The translations under genes were made by a program, and so were the position numbers. The notes under the pieces are model-generated. The model ran no database searches. It had not been told where the DNA came from and saw nothing but the letters and a program-made list of their open reading frames with translations. From Campylobacter subantarcticus LMG 24377 (GTDB lineage Bacteria; Campylobacterota; Campylobacteria; Campylobacterales; Campylobacteraceae), in NCBI RefSeq assembly GCF_000816305.1, contig NZ_CP007773.1:1178001-1242000 (forward strand): DNA of 64,000 bases. The letters run 5' to 3'. This document shows, in pieces, positions 40,137 through 49,872 of this stretch. How positions within the stretch are numbered: the first letter of the stretch is position 1; each line of letters begins with the position of its first letter.

Positions 40137-42300
40137 TCAAGAAATTACTATTGCTGATGGCGATGGTAGTATGGAACAACATTTTGAAACAAATGATGGG
40201 CAACATTTTACTTTAAAAAATGATTATACTAATGGCAATTTAACCATAAATATCAACAATACAGATCTACCTAACAGCATAGCAAAAGAAGGCTATGAAG
40301 ATCTTGCGACAGTGAATATTAATTTAGGTTCTAACGATCTTACTATTAAAAATATTTCACATGGAGATATTTCTACCTATGTAACAAATTATACCATCAA
40401 TGCTAAAAAAACTGAAGCTATAGATGTAATATTTCAAAGCACAAATGGAAAATCTATCATTAATGGAGATTTTAGTATAAAAGGTTCATCTAATCCTACA
40501 GAAGGTGTTTTAGATGATATAAAATCTTCAGCTATTTTAATCGGCGATGGACATGGCCTACAAGGCTCTCTTGAAGTAAATGGAAATTTTACAGCAGATC
40601 AATCTACTCTATTTACTATAGGTGGTAATAAAAGTCAAAATCATATACAAGTAAATGGTAAAGCAAATATCACAAATTCAAATTTTTCCATCGGAACAAC
40701 AAGTTTTGGTAATTTAGCTTTAAATAATTATGTTTTCATGAGTGCAAGTGGTGGATTTAACGAAGATATAACAAGCTCAAACAAAGCTAGTGCAAATATA
40801 AGTAAAAGTTTTGAAAGCATTGTAGGTATGAGCAATAAAGACTTAGGGCTTGATTATGAAGTTATAAGAGCTATGGATGTAAAAGACTTTGTTGATTATA
40901 AACTTTCTACTAAAGATAATAAGCTTTTAATCAATGGTGGAGCAAATGAAAATGTATTAGATAATAAAAAAGTCTTAGAAAGCGATAAAAAATATTTAAC
41001 ATTAGTTAAAACAGATTTAGAAAAAGCACAAAATGATGAAGGTGCTAATAAAGAAAAAATTAAAGAAGCTATTGCAAAAATTGATGAGCAAATAAAACAA
41101 ATTCAAGAAATGATTAACAATGCACCAAGTGGAACAATATCTAACGATGATTATGTTAAAAATGATTCTAGTGTTTCAGTTTCTAATAAAGATTTTGTTT
41201 CTAAAATTTTAGATGGACTTGCACTCGGTAAAGATTTTAACGCAATAGGTAGTATTAAATTTGATAAAGTCGGAGAACAAGTGACAAATGATATAAAAGA
41301 TTCAGCAAAGTCCATTTCAAATGTAAATCAAGCCTCATCAGGTATAAACTCGACTATCAATATATCAAATGATGTATCTATAGGTTCTCGTGTAGCTATG
41401 TTAAATAATCCTTATGGAAATTATGCCACAAAATTATCTCAAATAAGATTTGCTACTAATGATTATAGAGGAAATTATGTTGATAATTATAATAACAGCA
41501 TTTGGGGTAATGTTATAGGTGGTGCAAACATCATAGATGGAGATAGTGGTGCTTTATATGGAGCTACTATAGGTATGGATAGAAAAATTAACGATGATGT
41601 TATTATTGGTGCTTATTTTACTTATGCAAATGCAAAAATAAAAGATAATCTTTTAACCCAAAAATCAGATAATTTCCAATTTGGTGCTTATTCTAATATC
41701 TATATAAGTCCAAAAGTAGAAGTTAATGTTAAAGCATATGCTCAAATTTCTCCAACAGATCAAGATATTATAAATAGAGGATTCAACACTACTAATAGTG
41801 CTGATTTTAACAGAAAATTCTTTGGTTTGAGTGCTAATATGGGGTATGTTTTTGATTTTAGCGACAATACTTTATTTATCAAACCTTTCGCTGGAGCAAA
41901 CTACTACTATGCACACACTCCAAGCTACAAAGAAAATGGAATTGCGGGAAAAGATGTGAGTAGTGCTAGCAACAATTCTATCTCATTAGAACTTGGTGCT
42001 GAATTTAGAAAATATATGAGTAAAGAATCATATTTATTTATCACTCCAAAAATAGAACAATATGTAATGAATAATGGAGATGATTATGTAGCGAGTTTAA
42101 ATGGAGTAGCATTGCCTAGTGTAAAAAGCGATGACAAGAAAAAAACCTATGGACAAATCATTATAGGTGGTAATGTAGATATTAACGAGCAATTTAGCCT
42201 AAACGCAGGCGTTGGAGCCAAACAAATACTAGCTGGTAAAACAGATGGTAAAAATGAAACTTATGTAAGTGGTCAAGTAGGCTTCAAATACAAATTCTAA
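40060..42300 (+). CDS. Autotransporter, copy 2, intact
   Basis: The 746-residue type V secreted protein has the same signal peptide as copy 1, ending AALAQ near residue 27. The passenger (about 28-477) has beta-rich segments such as GDFSIKGSSN and GSLEVNGNFTADQS, and a helical Lys/Glu/Gln segment (about 307-350). The beta-barrel (about 478-746) starts near NSIWGNVIGGANIIDGDSGA and ends QVGFKYKF. It should insert by the BAM complex and display the passenger, perhaps for adhesion; function is not shown. The passengers of the copies have largely diverged, while the signal peptide and barrel are nearly the same. Expression is probably phase variable. Confidence 0.88.
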   Translation: MKLSYYTSKVLMGVSISALLSGAALAQEITIADGDGSMEQHFETNDGQHFTLKNDYTNGNLTININNTDLPNSIAKEGYEDLATVNINLGSNDLTIKNISHGDISTYVTNYTINAKKTEAIDVIFQSTNGKSIINGDFSIKGSSNPTEGVLDDIKSSAILIGDGHGLQGSLEVNGNFTADQSTLFTIGGNKSQNHIQVNGKANITNSNFSIGTTSFGNLALNNYVFMSASGGFNEDITSSNKASANISKSFESIVGMSNKDLGLDYEVIRAMDVKDFVDYKLSTKDNKLLINGGANENVLDNKKVLESDKKYLTLVKTDLEKAQNDEGANKEKIKEAIAKIDEQIKQIQEMINNAPSGTISNDDYVKNDSSVSVSNKDFVSKILDGLALGKDFNAIGSIKFDKVGEQVTNDIKDSAKSISNVNQASSGINSTINISNDVSIGSRVAMLNNPYGNYATKLSQIRFATNDYRGNYVDNYNNSIWGNVIGGANIIDGDSGALYGATIGMDRKINDDVIIGAYFTYANAKIKDNLLTQKSDNFQFGAYSNIYISPKVEVNVKAYAQISPTDQDIINRGFNTTNSADFNRKFFGLSANMGYVFDFSDNTLFIKPFAGANYYYAHTPSYKENGIAGKDVSSASNNSISLELGAEFRKYMSKESYLFITPKIEQYVMNNGDDYVASLNGVALPSVKSDDKKKTYGQIIIGGNVDINEQFSLNAGVGAKQILAGKTDGKNETYVSGQVGFKYKF

Positions 42301-42324
42301 AAAAATATTTTTTGAGAAACTCCT

Positions 42325-42351
42325 AAATGCTAGAGTAAAACTCTAGCATTT
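42325..42351. terminator. Terminator after autotransporter copy 2, reaching the convergent ArsC-like gene
   Basis: AAATGCTAGAG (42325-42335) and CTCTAGCATTT (42341-42351) pair with a 5-base loop. The right arm touches the stop of the convergent ArsC-like gene, so the hairpin may end both transcripts. Confidence 0.7.
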
Positions 42352-42680
42352 TAAAAATTCTCATATTCTTTAGCTATAAATACTTTATCATCTTTTATAA
42401 TTAATGGGCGTTTTATGAGTGTTGGGCTTTGTAAAATCATCGCTTTAATTTCACCTTGGTTTAAATTTTGGAGTTTTTCTTTACTTAAGCCTATTTTTCT
42501 AGCACTCATACCTACTGTATTTACAAGCTCCAAAACACTTCTTTTACTAAGCCAAAAATCTAAAGTTTTTTCATCTAGTTTTTTAATGTCTAAAAATTCA
42601 AATTCAATTTGCTTAGAATTTAAATAATCCATAGCTTTTTTAACACTATTACAATTTTTAATACCATAAAATTTCAACAT
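42351..42680 (-). CDS. ArsC/Spx-family (YffB-like) thioredoxin-fold protein
   Basis: The 109-residue protein begins MLKFYGIKNCNSVKKAMDYL, with one cysteine (C10) in the KNC motif of the ArsC/Spx superfamily, and has the late LIKRPLIIKDDKVFIAKEYENF segment. The lack of the extra arsenate reductase cysteines and arginines argues for a YffB-like role, not arsenate reduction. It overlaps the DAHP synthase stop upstream and is co-transcribed with it. Confidence 0.85.
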   Translation of the reverse strand: MLKFYGIKNCNSVKKAMDYLNSKQIEFEFLDIKKLDEKTLDFWLSKRSVLELVNTVGMSARKIGLSKEKLQNLNQGEIKAMILQSPTLIKRPLIIKDDKVFIAKEYENF

Positions 42681-44014
42681 TTTCTTGCCTTTTTAACTAA
42701 GTCTGCTATGATAAATGCTAATTCTAAAGCTTGATCAGCATTTAATCTTGGATCACATTGTGTTTCATAACGTTTAGAAAGTTCTTCTTGAGTGATATTT
42801 AAAGAGCCTCCTACACACTCTGTTACATTTTGCCCTGTCATTTCTAAATGCACCCCACCAGGATACACTCCCTCACTCATAGCTATTTCAAAAAATGCAC
42901 GCACTTCTTGGATGATTTTATCAAATTCTCTTGTTTTAAAATTACCTGATTTAACTGTATTTGCATGCATAGGATCTATGCTATAAAGTATATTAAATCC
43001 TTCTTGTTTTAACTCTTTAAATAATTTTGGCAAGGCATTTTCTATCTTATCACATCCCATACGAATGATGAAATTTAACCTTCCTGCTTCATTATGCGGA
43101 TTTAAAATACTTACTAACTTTTTAATCTCATCTAAATCATAATTAGCGCTAAGCTTAACACCGAGTGGATTTTTTACTCCACTTAAAAAATGCACATGTG
43201 CTTCATCTGCTTTTCTAGTACGCTCACCTATCCAAAGCATATGTGCTGAACAATCATAAATTTCCCCGCTTAAACTATCTACTCTAGTTAAAGCTTCTTC
43301 ATAAGGTAAAAGCAAGGCTTCATGAGAAGTATAAAAGGCTGTTTGAGAAAGATTTGGAGTATCGGTGATGCCACAAGCTTGCATAAAGGCTAAGGCCTGA
43401 GTGATTTTTTCACTAAGTTCATCATATTTTCTCCCAAGCTCTGCCTTTTTTAAAAAACCCAAATTCCACTTATGTACTACTCTTAAATCCGCCAAACCAC
43501 CTCTTGAAAAAGCTCTTAATAAATTTAAAGTTGTAGCACTTTGATAATATGCTTCTAGCATTCTTTTAGGATTAGTTATTCTTGATTTTTCATTAAATTC
43601 AAAACCATTGATAATATCCCCACGATAACTTGGAAGTTTTACTCCATCTACTTCTTCAAAATCACTACTCCTTGGTTTTGCAAACTGCCCTGCAACACGC
43701 CCTACTTTAACGATAGGACAAGACCCTGCAAAAGTAAGCACTATAGCCATTTGAAGCATAACTTTAAACATATCTCTTATATTATCAGCACCAAAATTTA
43801 CAAAACTCTCAGCACAATCTCCTCCTTGGAGTAAAAATGCTTGAGAATTTACAACCTTAGCAAGAGATTTTTTTAATTTATCCACCTCACCTGCAAAAAC
43901 AAGTGGTGGTAATTTTTCTAATTTTTTAACAACATCTTGCAATTCATTTTCATCAGGATATTGTGGTTGTTGTTGAATTTTATAATTTTTCCAAGAATCT
44001 TTAGTCCATTTCAT
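42674..44014 (-). CDS. 3-deoxy-7-phosphoheptulonate synthase, class II
   Basis: The 446-residue plant-type DAHP synthase catalyses the first shikimate step from PEP and erythrose-4-phosphate. WTKDSWKNYKIQQQPQY, AFLLQGGDCAESF, and the late YSIDPMHANT and GVHLEMTGQNVTECVGG motifs contain the metal and PEP ligands. It feeds chorismate to the PabAB enzymes nearby. A TATAAT box lies 31 bases upstream. Confidence 0.96.
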   Translation of the reverse strand: MKWTKDSWKNYKIQQQPQYPDENELQDVVKKLEKLPPLVFAGEVDKLKKSLAKVVNSQAFLLQGGDCAESFVNFGADNIRDMFKVMLQMAIVLTFAGSCPIVKVGRVAGQFAKPRSSDFEEVDGVKLPSYRGDIINGFEFNEKSRITNPKRMLEAYYQSATTLNLLRAFSRGGLADLRVVHKWNLGFLKKAELGRKYDELSEKITQALAFMQACGITDTPNLSQTAFYTSHEALLLPYEEALTRVDSLSGEIYDCSAHMLWIGERTRKADEAHVHFLSGVKNPLGVKLSANYDLDEIKKLVSILNPHNEAGRLNFIIRMGCDKIENALPKLFKELKQEGFNILYSIDPMHANTVKSGNFKTREFDKIIQEVRAFFEIAMSEGVYPGGVHLEMTGQNVTECVGGSLNITQEELSKRYETQCDPRLNADQALELAFIIADLVKKARKC

Positions 44015-44044
44015 AGCTTAACTTCCTCATTTTAGTAAGCTAAA

Positions 44045-44050
44045 ATTATA
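44045..44050 (-). promoter_or_regulatory. -10 box of the DAHP synthase gene
   Basis: TATAAT on the minus strand in GTATAATTTTAGC, 31 bases before the ATG, in the 52-bp gap after the cupin gene. Confidence 0.65.
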
Positions 44051-44066
44051 CAAAATGAGCCTTAAA

Positions 44067-44420
44067 TTAAGATTTTAAAACACTTTCAACACGTTCAAGA
44101 CTATCTTGCTTATATAAAGTTAAGCGCACTATAGAATCTTCTAGTGCTAAAAGATTATGGACTTCATGAGCTTTTAGGGTTATACTATCTAATGTTTTAA
44201 GTAGAATTTTTTGGTTTAAAACTCCAAAATCAATAGAACCTTTTAATACTTGTATAGTAATATCAAAAGGTGCTTTATGATCTTTCATAAAGCTATCTTT
44301 TGACATAGTTATGCATACTTCTTTAGCATAAGCATTTTCTATTTTCTTAGTTATATTTATGCCATTTTGAATTTCTTGTTCCCAAGAAATTACTTCATAT
44401 ATTTGAGTTCTAAATTTCAC
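44067..44420 (-). CDS. Small cupin-fold protein
   Basis: The 117-residue protein looks like a single cupin domain: KDHKAPFDITIQVLKGSIDF matches the first cupin strand motif, with a conserved His, and LKAHEVHNLLALEDSIVRLTL the second, with another His. A bound metal is possible, though only two or three ligands are evident. No enzyme activity can be named. It lies 2 bases after the rplS stop and is the last gene of the rpsP-khpA-rimM-trmD-rplS run. Confidence 0.75.
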   Translation of the reverse strand: MKFRTQIYEVISWEQEIQNGINITKKIENAYAKEVCITMSKDSFMKDHKAPFDITIQVLKGSIDFGVLNQKILLKTLDSITLKAHEVHNLLALEDSIVRLTLYKQDSLERVESVLKS

Positions 44421-44422
44421 TT

Positions 44423-44779
44423 TTATTTTTTAAGTTCTTTAATACGAGCAGCCTTACCTCTTCTATCTCTTAGGTAGAATAATCTAGCACGGCGTACACG
44501 ACCTCTTCTTAATACAGTAATACTTTCTAAACTTTCACTATATATAGGGAAAATTCTTTCAACGCCTACATTGTTAGCGCCGATTTTGCGTACGATGAAA
44601 GTTTCGTCTACACCATTTCCTCTACGTGCTATACAAATACCTTCAAAATTTTGAATTCTCGTTTTATCACCTTCTTTAATGCGAATAGCAAGTCTTAAAG
44701 TATCTCCAGCACGAAATTCTGGAACATTTTTACCTTCAATTTGTTTTTGCTCAAATTGCTCAATGTATTTATTTTTCAT
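44423..44779 (-). CDS. rplS: 50S ribosomal protein L19
   Basis: The 118-residue L19 has [38 protein letters not shown] and the closing [20 protein letters not shown]. It lies at the 30S-50S interface. Length is normal. It follows trmD by 11 bases in the conserved rpsP-rimM-trmD-rplS operon. Confidence 0.97.
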   Translation of the reverse strand: MKNKYIEQFEQKQIEGKNVPEFRAGDTLRLAIRIKEGDKTRIQNFEGICIARRGNGVDETFIVRKIGANNVGVERIFPIYSESLESITVLRRGRVRRARLFYLRDRRGKAARIKELKK

Positions 44780-44790
44780 AATGATATTCC

Positions 44791-45495
44791 TTAAAATTTG
44801 CGTTCATGCTTTTGATACAAATCAGGACGAAAATATTTCGTTTTGCAAGACGCCAAAGTAGTTTTTAAAGCTGTGATTTTAGCGTGATTTCCCTTTAAAA
44901 ACTCTGAAGGTACATAAAATTTTTTATTTTCCTTTTCAAAAACAAATGGCTTAGAAAATGACGGGGCTTCTAATAAGTCATTTTCAAAACTTTCTTCACT
45001 TAAACTTTCACTATTTCCAAGAACATCTTGAATATTTCTGCTAATAGCATCACACATTACCAAAGACGCTAACTCTCCGCCTGTAAGTATAAAATCACCT
45101 ATAGAAAATATCTCATTAGCAAATTCTTCCACAATGCGCTCATCCAAGCCCTCATATCTACTACATACAAAACAAATATGATCTTTCTTGCTTAATCTTT
45201 TAGCATCAGTTTGCTTAAAAATCTTAGCACAAGGCAAGAGAAAAACAAAATGAACATTTTTATCTTGCTTTTTAATATGCATTAAGCAATCATACAAAGG
45301 TTGAGCTTGTAGCAAAAGCCCTGCACCTCCTCCTATTTTATAATCATCTACTTTAAAGTGCTTATTTGTGGTAAAATTTCTAGGATTAACAAAAGCAAAT
45401 TCTAATATCTCCTTTTCTTTTGCTCTTGCCAAAATAGAAGCTTTAAAATAAGGCTCAATAAGCTCTGGGAATAAACTTACAAAAGTATATTTCAT
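44791..45495 (-). CDS. trmD: tRNA (guanine-N1-)-methyltransferase
   Basis: The 234-residue SPOUT enzyme makes m1G37. [38 protein letters not shown] and [20 protein letters not shown] form the knotted SAM site. The start overlaps the rimM stop by 4 bases. Confidence 0.97.
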   Translation of the reverse strand: MKYTFVSLFPELIEPYFKASILARAKEKEILEFAFVNPRNFTTNKHFKVDDYKIGGGAGLLLQAQPLYDCLMHIKKQDKNVHFVFLLPCAKIFKQTDAKRLSKKDHICFVCSRYEGLDERIVEEFANEIFSIGDFILTGGELASLVMCDAISRNIQDVLGNSESLSEESFENDLLEAPSFSKPFVFEKENKKFYVPSEFLKGNHAKITALKTTLASCKTKYFRPDLYQKHERKF

Positions 45496-46016
45496 GAATT
45501 TTCTAAAATATCTAAAGCAGATTGTGTGAATATTTTTTTATTTTCTACATCAACTTTTTGAATATATTTATCAATATAAGGAATATAAAAGTTTTTAACC
45601 TTCGTCTGTAGTTTTTCATCGCATTTTATACAAAATAAAAACCCTGCTCCATTTTCTAAAATATCTTCAACTACACCTAATTTTTGTTCATTTTCAAAAA
45701 TTTCACAGCCTATAATATCAAAATAAAAATACTCATCTTTTTTTAACTTACAAGTTTCTTTTGTAGTTACAATAGTTTGAAAAAGAGTAATATTGGTTAA
45801 GGTTTTGGCAGCATCAATACCCTCAAAGCCTTCAAATAAAACCAAAGATCTAGTTTTATCAAAAGCTTTTATGGTGTAAATTTTTTGATTACCATCAAAA
45901 AATTTAGCACCTGCTTTAAATTGCTCATAAAAATCACTAAGATTATGTAATTTTACATAACCTTTCAAACCAACACTTTTCCCAAGTTTAGCAACTTGGA
46001 CTAAATCATTCTTCAA
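45492..46016 (-). CDS. rimM: 16S rRNA processing protein RimM
   Basis: The 174-residue protein opens [20 protein letters not shown] (RimM domain) and has a C-terminal PRC barrel (about 92-174: [30 protein letters not shown]). It helps mature the 30S head around S19. It overlaps khpA by 11 bases. Confidence 0.94.
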   Translation of the reverse strand: MKNDLVQVAKLGKSVGLKGYVKLHNLSDFYEQFKAGAKFFDGNQKIYTIKAFDKTRSLVLFEGFEGIDAAKTLTNITLFQTIVTTKETCKLKKDEYFYFDIIGCEIFENEQKLGVVEDILENGAGFLFCIKCDEKLQTKVKNFYIPYIDKYIQKVDVENKKIFTQSALDILENS

Positions 46017-46251
46017 TAGCTTTTACCGTTATACGATATGAAGTTGCATCTTTAACTTTATAAGCCATAATAACTGTTTTTATTGCGTTGATTAATTTCC
46101 CATTTTTTCCGATCAACTTACCAGTATCAGTTGGATCAACATAAATGATAATTTCAGCAAAATTGTTTTCTAAATTTTGTTTTTGTATATCAACTTTTTC
46201 AGGAAAATCAACAATTAATTTTGCGTATTCTCTTAAAAAATTTTCAACCAT
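46006..46251 (-). CDS. khpA: KH-domain RNA-binding protein KhpA
   Basis: The 81-residue protein is a single KH domain with the GXXG loop in DTGKLIGKNGKLINAIKTVI. KhpA-type proteins bind RNA broadly and influence translation and cell division in other bacteria. Its place between rpsP and rimM is the common one. It ends 2 bases from the rpsP stop. Confidence 0.93.
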   Translation of the reverse strand: MVENFLREYAKLIVDFPEKVDIQKQNLENNFAEIIIYVDPTDTGKLIGKNGKLINAIKTVIMAYKVKDATSYRITVKAIEE

Positions 46252-46253
46252 TT

Positions 46254-46481
46254 TTATTTGCTTGTAATAGCTGCTACTCTATCGCTTAATTTAGCACCTA
46301 CGCTTTTCCAATAAGCTAAACGTTCAGCATCAAATTTTACCACTTCAGGCTCAATCATAGGATTATAATATCCAATGCTTTCTATCCAGCTGCCATCGCG
46401 TCTTTTTCTACTATCAGTTACAACTATACGATAAAATGGTCTTTTTTTACGTCCCATTTTTGTAAGTCTGATTACTGTCAT
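46254..46481 (-). CDS. rpsP: 30S ribosomal protein S16
   Basis: The 75-residue S16 has [20 protein letters not shown] and [20 protein letters not shown]. Length is standard. It starts the rpsP-khpA-rimM-trmD-rplS operon, with TTAGGAG ahead of the ATG, 71 bases after ffh. Confidence 0.97.
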   Translation of the reverse strand: MTVIRLTKMGRKKRPFYRIVVTDSRKRRDGSWIESIGYYNPMIEPEVVKFDAERLAYWKSVGAKLSDRVAAITSK

Positions 46482-46519
46482 TTTAATACTCCTAAAAAAA
46501 TTAAAATTTTGTTATAGAT

Positions 46520-46525
46520 ATTTTA
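46520..46525 (-). promoter_or_regulatory. Candidate -10 box of the rpsP operon
   Basis: TAAAAT on the minus strand in GAGTTAAAATATC, 39 bases before the rpsP ATG, between ffh and rpsP. Read-through from ffh is equally possible. Confidence 0.4.
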
Positions 46526-46552
46526 ACTCATATATCCATAAAAAAGCTTTAA

Positions 46553-47890
46553 TTATTGTGGTCTTTTAGCTTGCTGCAACATATTCATAAAGTTTTCCAT
46601 TCCTTTTTTGTTTGAAAATTTCTTTGCCAATTTAGCTGCATTACTAAATTGTTTTAAAAAGCGATTTACTTCCATTTGTGATAAACCAGCGCCCTCTGCA
46701 ATACGACGTTTTCTTGCATTGTTTAACAAATCAGGATTTTCTCTTTCTTTTAACGTCATTGATGAAATCATTGCCTTAATATGAATAATTTCTTTAGAAT
46801 TATCCAAGTCAATATCTTTAATATTTGCTGCCATGGATGATAAACCAGGTATCATACCAATAATTGATTTCATACTACCAAGTTTTTTAACACTTTCCAT
46901 TTGATTTAAAAAATCATTAAAATTAAATTCACCTTTTTTGATTTTTTTATTAAGTTTTTTTGCTTCTTTTTCATCAATAATGGCTGCAGTTTTTTCGGCT
47001 AAAGTCGCTAAATCACCCTCGCCCATAATACGATTAACAATTCTATCAGGGATAAATACTTCTAAATCAGCTACTTTCTCACCAACGCCAATAAATCTTA
47101 AAGGTACACCAATTTGTTTAGCTATACCTAGCGCAACACCACCTTTAGTATCTGCATCAAATTTACTTAAAATAACCCCTGTAATTTCTAAAGCTTCATT
47201 AAAGCTACTTGCGGTTTTAACGCCATCTTGACCACTCATAGCATCAGCTACATAAAATACTTCATCAGGACTTAAAATAGCTTTTACCTCTTTAAGCTCA
47301 TTCATTAAAGCAGTATCTATAGCTAAACGGCCGGCAGTATCTACAAGTAAAACATCATACATGGAATTTTTTGCTTTTTCTAAAGCTTGTTTAGCTACAT
47401 TCAAAGGATTACTTTCATTTTCTATGAAAAACAAATCAAGCTCATTAGCTTGGGTAAGTTGTCTTAGTTGCTCTACTGCAGCTAATCTTTGCAAGTCACA
47501 TGCAGCAATTAGTACTTTTTTATTTCTTAGCTTTAAATAATTAGCAATTTTTACCGTAGTAGTAGTTTTACCACCACCTTGCAAACCACACATCAAAACA
47601 ACCGTAGGTGGCTTACTAGCAAATACAAAACCTTGATTTTTACCTTTAATACTAAGAATTTCTTCTAAATTTTTCTTAATTGAGTCTAAAAATTGTTTTT
47701 GACCTATACCATTAGTCTTTACATCATTTTCTACTAAAGTAAGCAATTCTTTAGTAACTTTATGATGCACATCTGCTTTTAAAAGGGCTTTTTTTAAAGT
47801 GTCAAGAGCGTTTTTTAAAGCTTTTTCATCGTCAACAAAACGAAGTTTATTAACTGCGGATTTAAATGACTCACTAACTATTTCAAACAC
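46553..47890 (-). CDS. ffh: Signal recognition particle protein Ffh
   Basis: The 445-residue GTPase has an N-terminal helical N domain, the G domain with MCGLQGGGKTTTTVKIANYL, LVDTAGR and LSKFDADTKGG, and the C-terminal Met-rich M domain with the signature RRIAEGAGLSQMEVNRFLKQ. It targets membrane proteins to FtsY and SecYEG. The start is GTG at 47890 with AAAGGGAAAA upstream. The 4.5S RNA partner gene is not in this window as far as I can see. Confidence 0.97.
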   Translation of the reverse strand: MFEIVSESFKSAVNKLRFVDDEKALKNALDTLKKALLKADVHHKVTKELLTLVENDVKTNGIGQKQFLDSIKKNLEEILSIKGKNQGFVFASKPPTVVLMCGLQGGGKTTTTVKIANYLKLRNKKVLIAACDLQRLAAVEQLRQLTQANELDLFFIENESNPLNVAKQALEKAKNSMYDVLLVDTAGRLAIDTALMNELKEVKAILSPDEVFYVADAMSGQDGVKTASSFNEALEITGVILSKFDADTKGGVALGIAKQIGVPLRFIGVGEKVADLEVFIPDRIVNRIMGEGDLATLAEKTAAIIDEKEAKKLNKKIKKGEFNFNDFLNQMESVKKLGSMKSIIGMIPGLSSMAANIKDIDLDNSKEIIHIKAMISSMTLKERENPDLLNNARKRRIAEGAGLSQMEVNRFLKQFSNAAKLAKKFSNKKGMENFMNMLQQAKRPQ

Positions 47891-47925
47891 TTTATTTTCC
47901 CTTTATTAAAATTTTAAAAAGCTAA

Positions 47926-47931
47926 ATTATA
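47926..47931 (-). promoter_or_regulatory. -10 box of ffh
   Basis: TATAAT on the minus strand in GGGTTTATAATTTAGC, 36 bases before the ffh GTG. Confidence 0.6.
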
Positions 47932-47954
47932 AACCCTTTTAGCTTTAAACGCCT

Positions 47955-48707
47955 TTAAAAATTTAAATTTTTTATTTCAAAACCGTAAGCATTGAAGCTC
48001 TCATCAAGCAAGGCTTTAAATTGATAATCAAAAATATGCGTTTCATAAGAATGCAAATACATTCTTGATGAACTAATTTTTGCATATTTTTCATCACCAA
48101 TAATACCATGTTTTATATGATTTAAATGCACTCTGATTTGGTGTGTTCTACCTGTTTTAATGACTGCTTTTATTAAGGTTTTTTTAGCATTTACCATTAA
48201 AGGTATAACCTGGGTATGGGCTTCTAAACCAAATTTATCAATTTTACTAAAAGCTCCGGATTTATTTTTTATAGTAGTTATTTTTTCACAAATTTCAAGT
48301 TCTTCAGCAATTACCCCATCGACAATAGCCAAATAACTTTTATAAACATTTTGTTTTTTGTACTCTTGAATACATTTTAGTCTAAATTCCTCATCTTTGC
48401 TTAAAAGCAAAACCCCGCTTGTTTCTTTATCAACTCTATTGACTAATTTAGCATTATAAACACCTTCTAATTTCTCGCTAATTTCCCCATAAGGCTTATT
48501 TAAAGCTATGATTTTATCATCTTCAAAAAGTATTTTTGCTTTTTTTATTTTTTGCACAACAAATCTTGTTTTTGAACTCATCAAAGCTCTAGCTATAACA
48601 ACCTTTTTTCCCATAGCAAAAACACAGCCTTTATCAATCAAATCTTTTGCTGCATTATTGGAAATTTTTTCTTGCATTGCAAGCAATTTATAAGCTTTTT
48701 CTTGCAT
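47955..48707 (-). CDS. RluA-family RNA pseudouridine synthase
   Basis: The 250-residue enzyme has the catalytic aspartate in LVNRVDKETSGVLLLSKDEE (RluA motif) and the late RTHQIRVHLNHIKHGIIGDEKY. The N-terminus (about 1-60) has an S4-like segment. The target base is unknown. Its start overlaps the end of waaA by 20 bases. It corresponds to Cj0708 in recalled order. Confidence 0.9.
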   Translation of the reverse strand: MQEKAYKLLAMQEKISNNAAKDLIDKGCVFAMGKKVVIARALMSSKTRFVVQKIKKAKILFEDDKIIALNKPYGEISEKLEGVYNAKLVNRVDKETSGVLLLSKDEEFRLKCIQEYKKQNVYKSYLAIVDGVIAEELEICEKITTIKNKSGAFSKIDKFGLEAHTQVIPLMVNAKKTLIKAVIKTGRTHQIRVHLNHIKHGIIGDEKYAKISSSRMYLHSYETHIFDYQFKALLDESFNAYGFEIKNLNF

Positions 48708-49872
48708 CTAAACCTTCTTTTATACTTAATATAACTTCATTTAAATCATTTTGCTCTTTGACTCGTGCTTGTGATAATTTTTGCCTTAAAAAATCATTTA
48801 TATCTTTTACACTCTCACAAATATACAAATCATCAACTTCTTGATATAAACTTTCTTGATTAAAATAATATTTCCCCGAGATAATAACATTATTCCATCT
48901 AGCCGCTTCTATAGGATTATGCCCACCTATATTATTTACAAAAGAGCCACACAAAAAAACCACATCACTAATCTTATAAAAATTTTCTAGCTCACCCAAA
49001 GCATCTAGCAATAAACACTTAGTCTTAAAAAAATTTGCAAAATCATTTTCGCTTAAAGTAAAGTCTGAAAATTTTTGCATATTATAATGATTTTTTTGGC
49101 AAAAATCTTTTAAAATCCCCTCAACCTCACCAAAACGCTCTGGATGCCTTGGAGCAATAATCAATTTATCATTTTCTTCTAGTTTAATCTCATCAAGTAA
49201 CAATTGCTCTTCATTTTCATGCGTACTAGCAAATATAATAATCCTGGCTTTAGGTTTGGAATAATTTTTCATTTGTCCTTGTTTTATATTAGCTTTAATA
49301 TTTTTATACACTATAACATTTCTAGCGCCTAAATATTCTAACCTTTCTTTATCTTTTTGACTTTGTGCAAACACAACATCAATATATTTAAAAATTAAAC
49401 GATAAAAAAAGCTAAAACGCTTGTAGTTTTTTAAAGATCTATCGCTAATCCTAGCATTTAATAAAATAACTTTTGCATTATAAAATTTAGCCATCAATAC
49501 AAGCATAAGCCAAAGCTCTGCTTCAAAAATAATCAAAACCTTACAAGGCCTAATCCAAAAAGGCACAAAAATTTCAAATGGAAAAAAATTTACTTTTTCA
49601 GAATGTCTTGAAGCTTCGCAAAAACCGGTTTGAGTAATGGTTGAAATTTTACAGGCTGGAAAAAGTTTTATTAAAGGAATAAGGCTTTTAATCTCACCAA
49701 AAGAACAAGCATGAAAATATACATCACCTTGTTTTTGTTTTAAATTTTTGTGAAGAAAAAATCTTGATTTTAATGATACTTTATACTTTTCCTTACAAAA
49801 ACTTAAAATCAATAGAAAAGGAGCCGCGATTATATATACAATCACAGCAAAAATATAATAAAAAAAAATCAA
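48688..49872 (-). CDS. waaA: 3-deoxy-D-manno-octulosonic acid transferase
   Basis: The membrane-anchored GT30 transferase adds Kdo to lipid A precursors for LOS. It has an N-terminal hydrophobic helix (IFAVIVYIIAAPFLLIL), DVYFHACSFGEIKSLIPLI (GEI motif), a middle EAELWLMLV block, IIFASTHENEEQLLL, IIAPRHPERFGEV and the late GGHNPIEAARWNNVIISGKY. I chose the TTG at 49872, which overlaps the previous gene's TGA and gives a protein of 394 residues. A longer frame back to 49923 runs into the zinc-ribbon coding region and seems unlikely. Confidence 0.9.
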   Translation of the reverse strand: MIFFYYIFAVIVYIIAAPFLLILSFCKEKYKVSLKSRFFLHKNLKQKQGDVYFHACSFGEIKSLIPLIKLFPACKISTITQTGFCEASRHSEKVNFFPFEIFVPFWIRPCKVLIIFEAELWLMLVLMAKFYNAKVILLNARISDRSLKNYKRFSFFYRLIFKYIDVVFAQSQKDKERLEYLGARNVIVYKNIKANIKQGQMKNYSKPKARIIIFASTHENEEQLLLDEIKLEENDKLIIAPRHPERFGEVEGILKDFCQKNHYNMQKFSDFTLSENDFANFFKTKCLLLDALGELENFYKISDVVFLCGSFVNNIGGHNPIEAARWNNVIISGKYYFNQESLYQEVDDLYICESVKDINDFLRQKLSQARVKEQNDLNEVILSIKEGLDARKSL

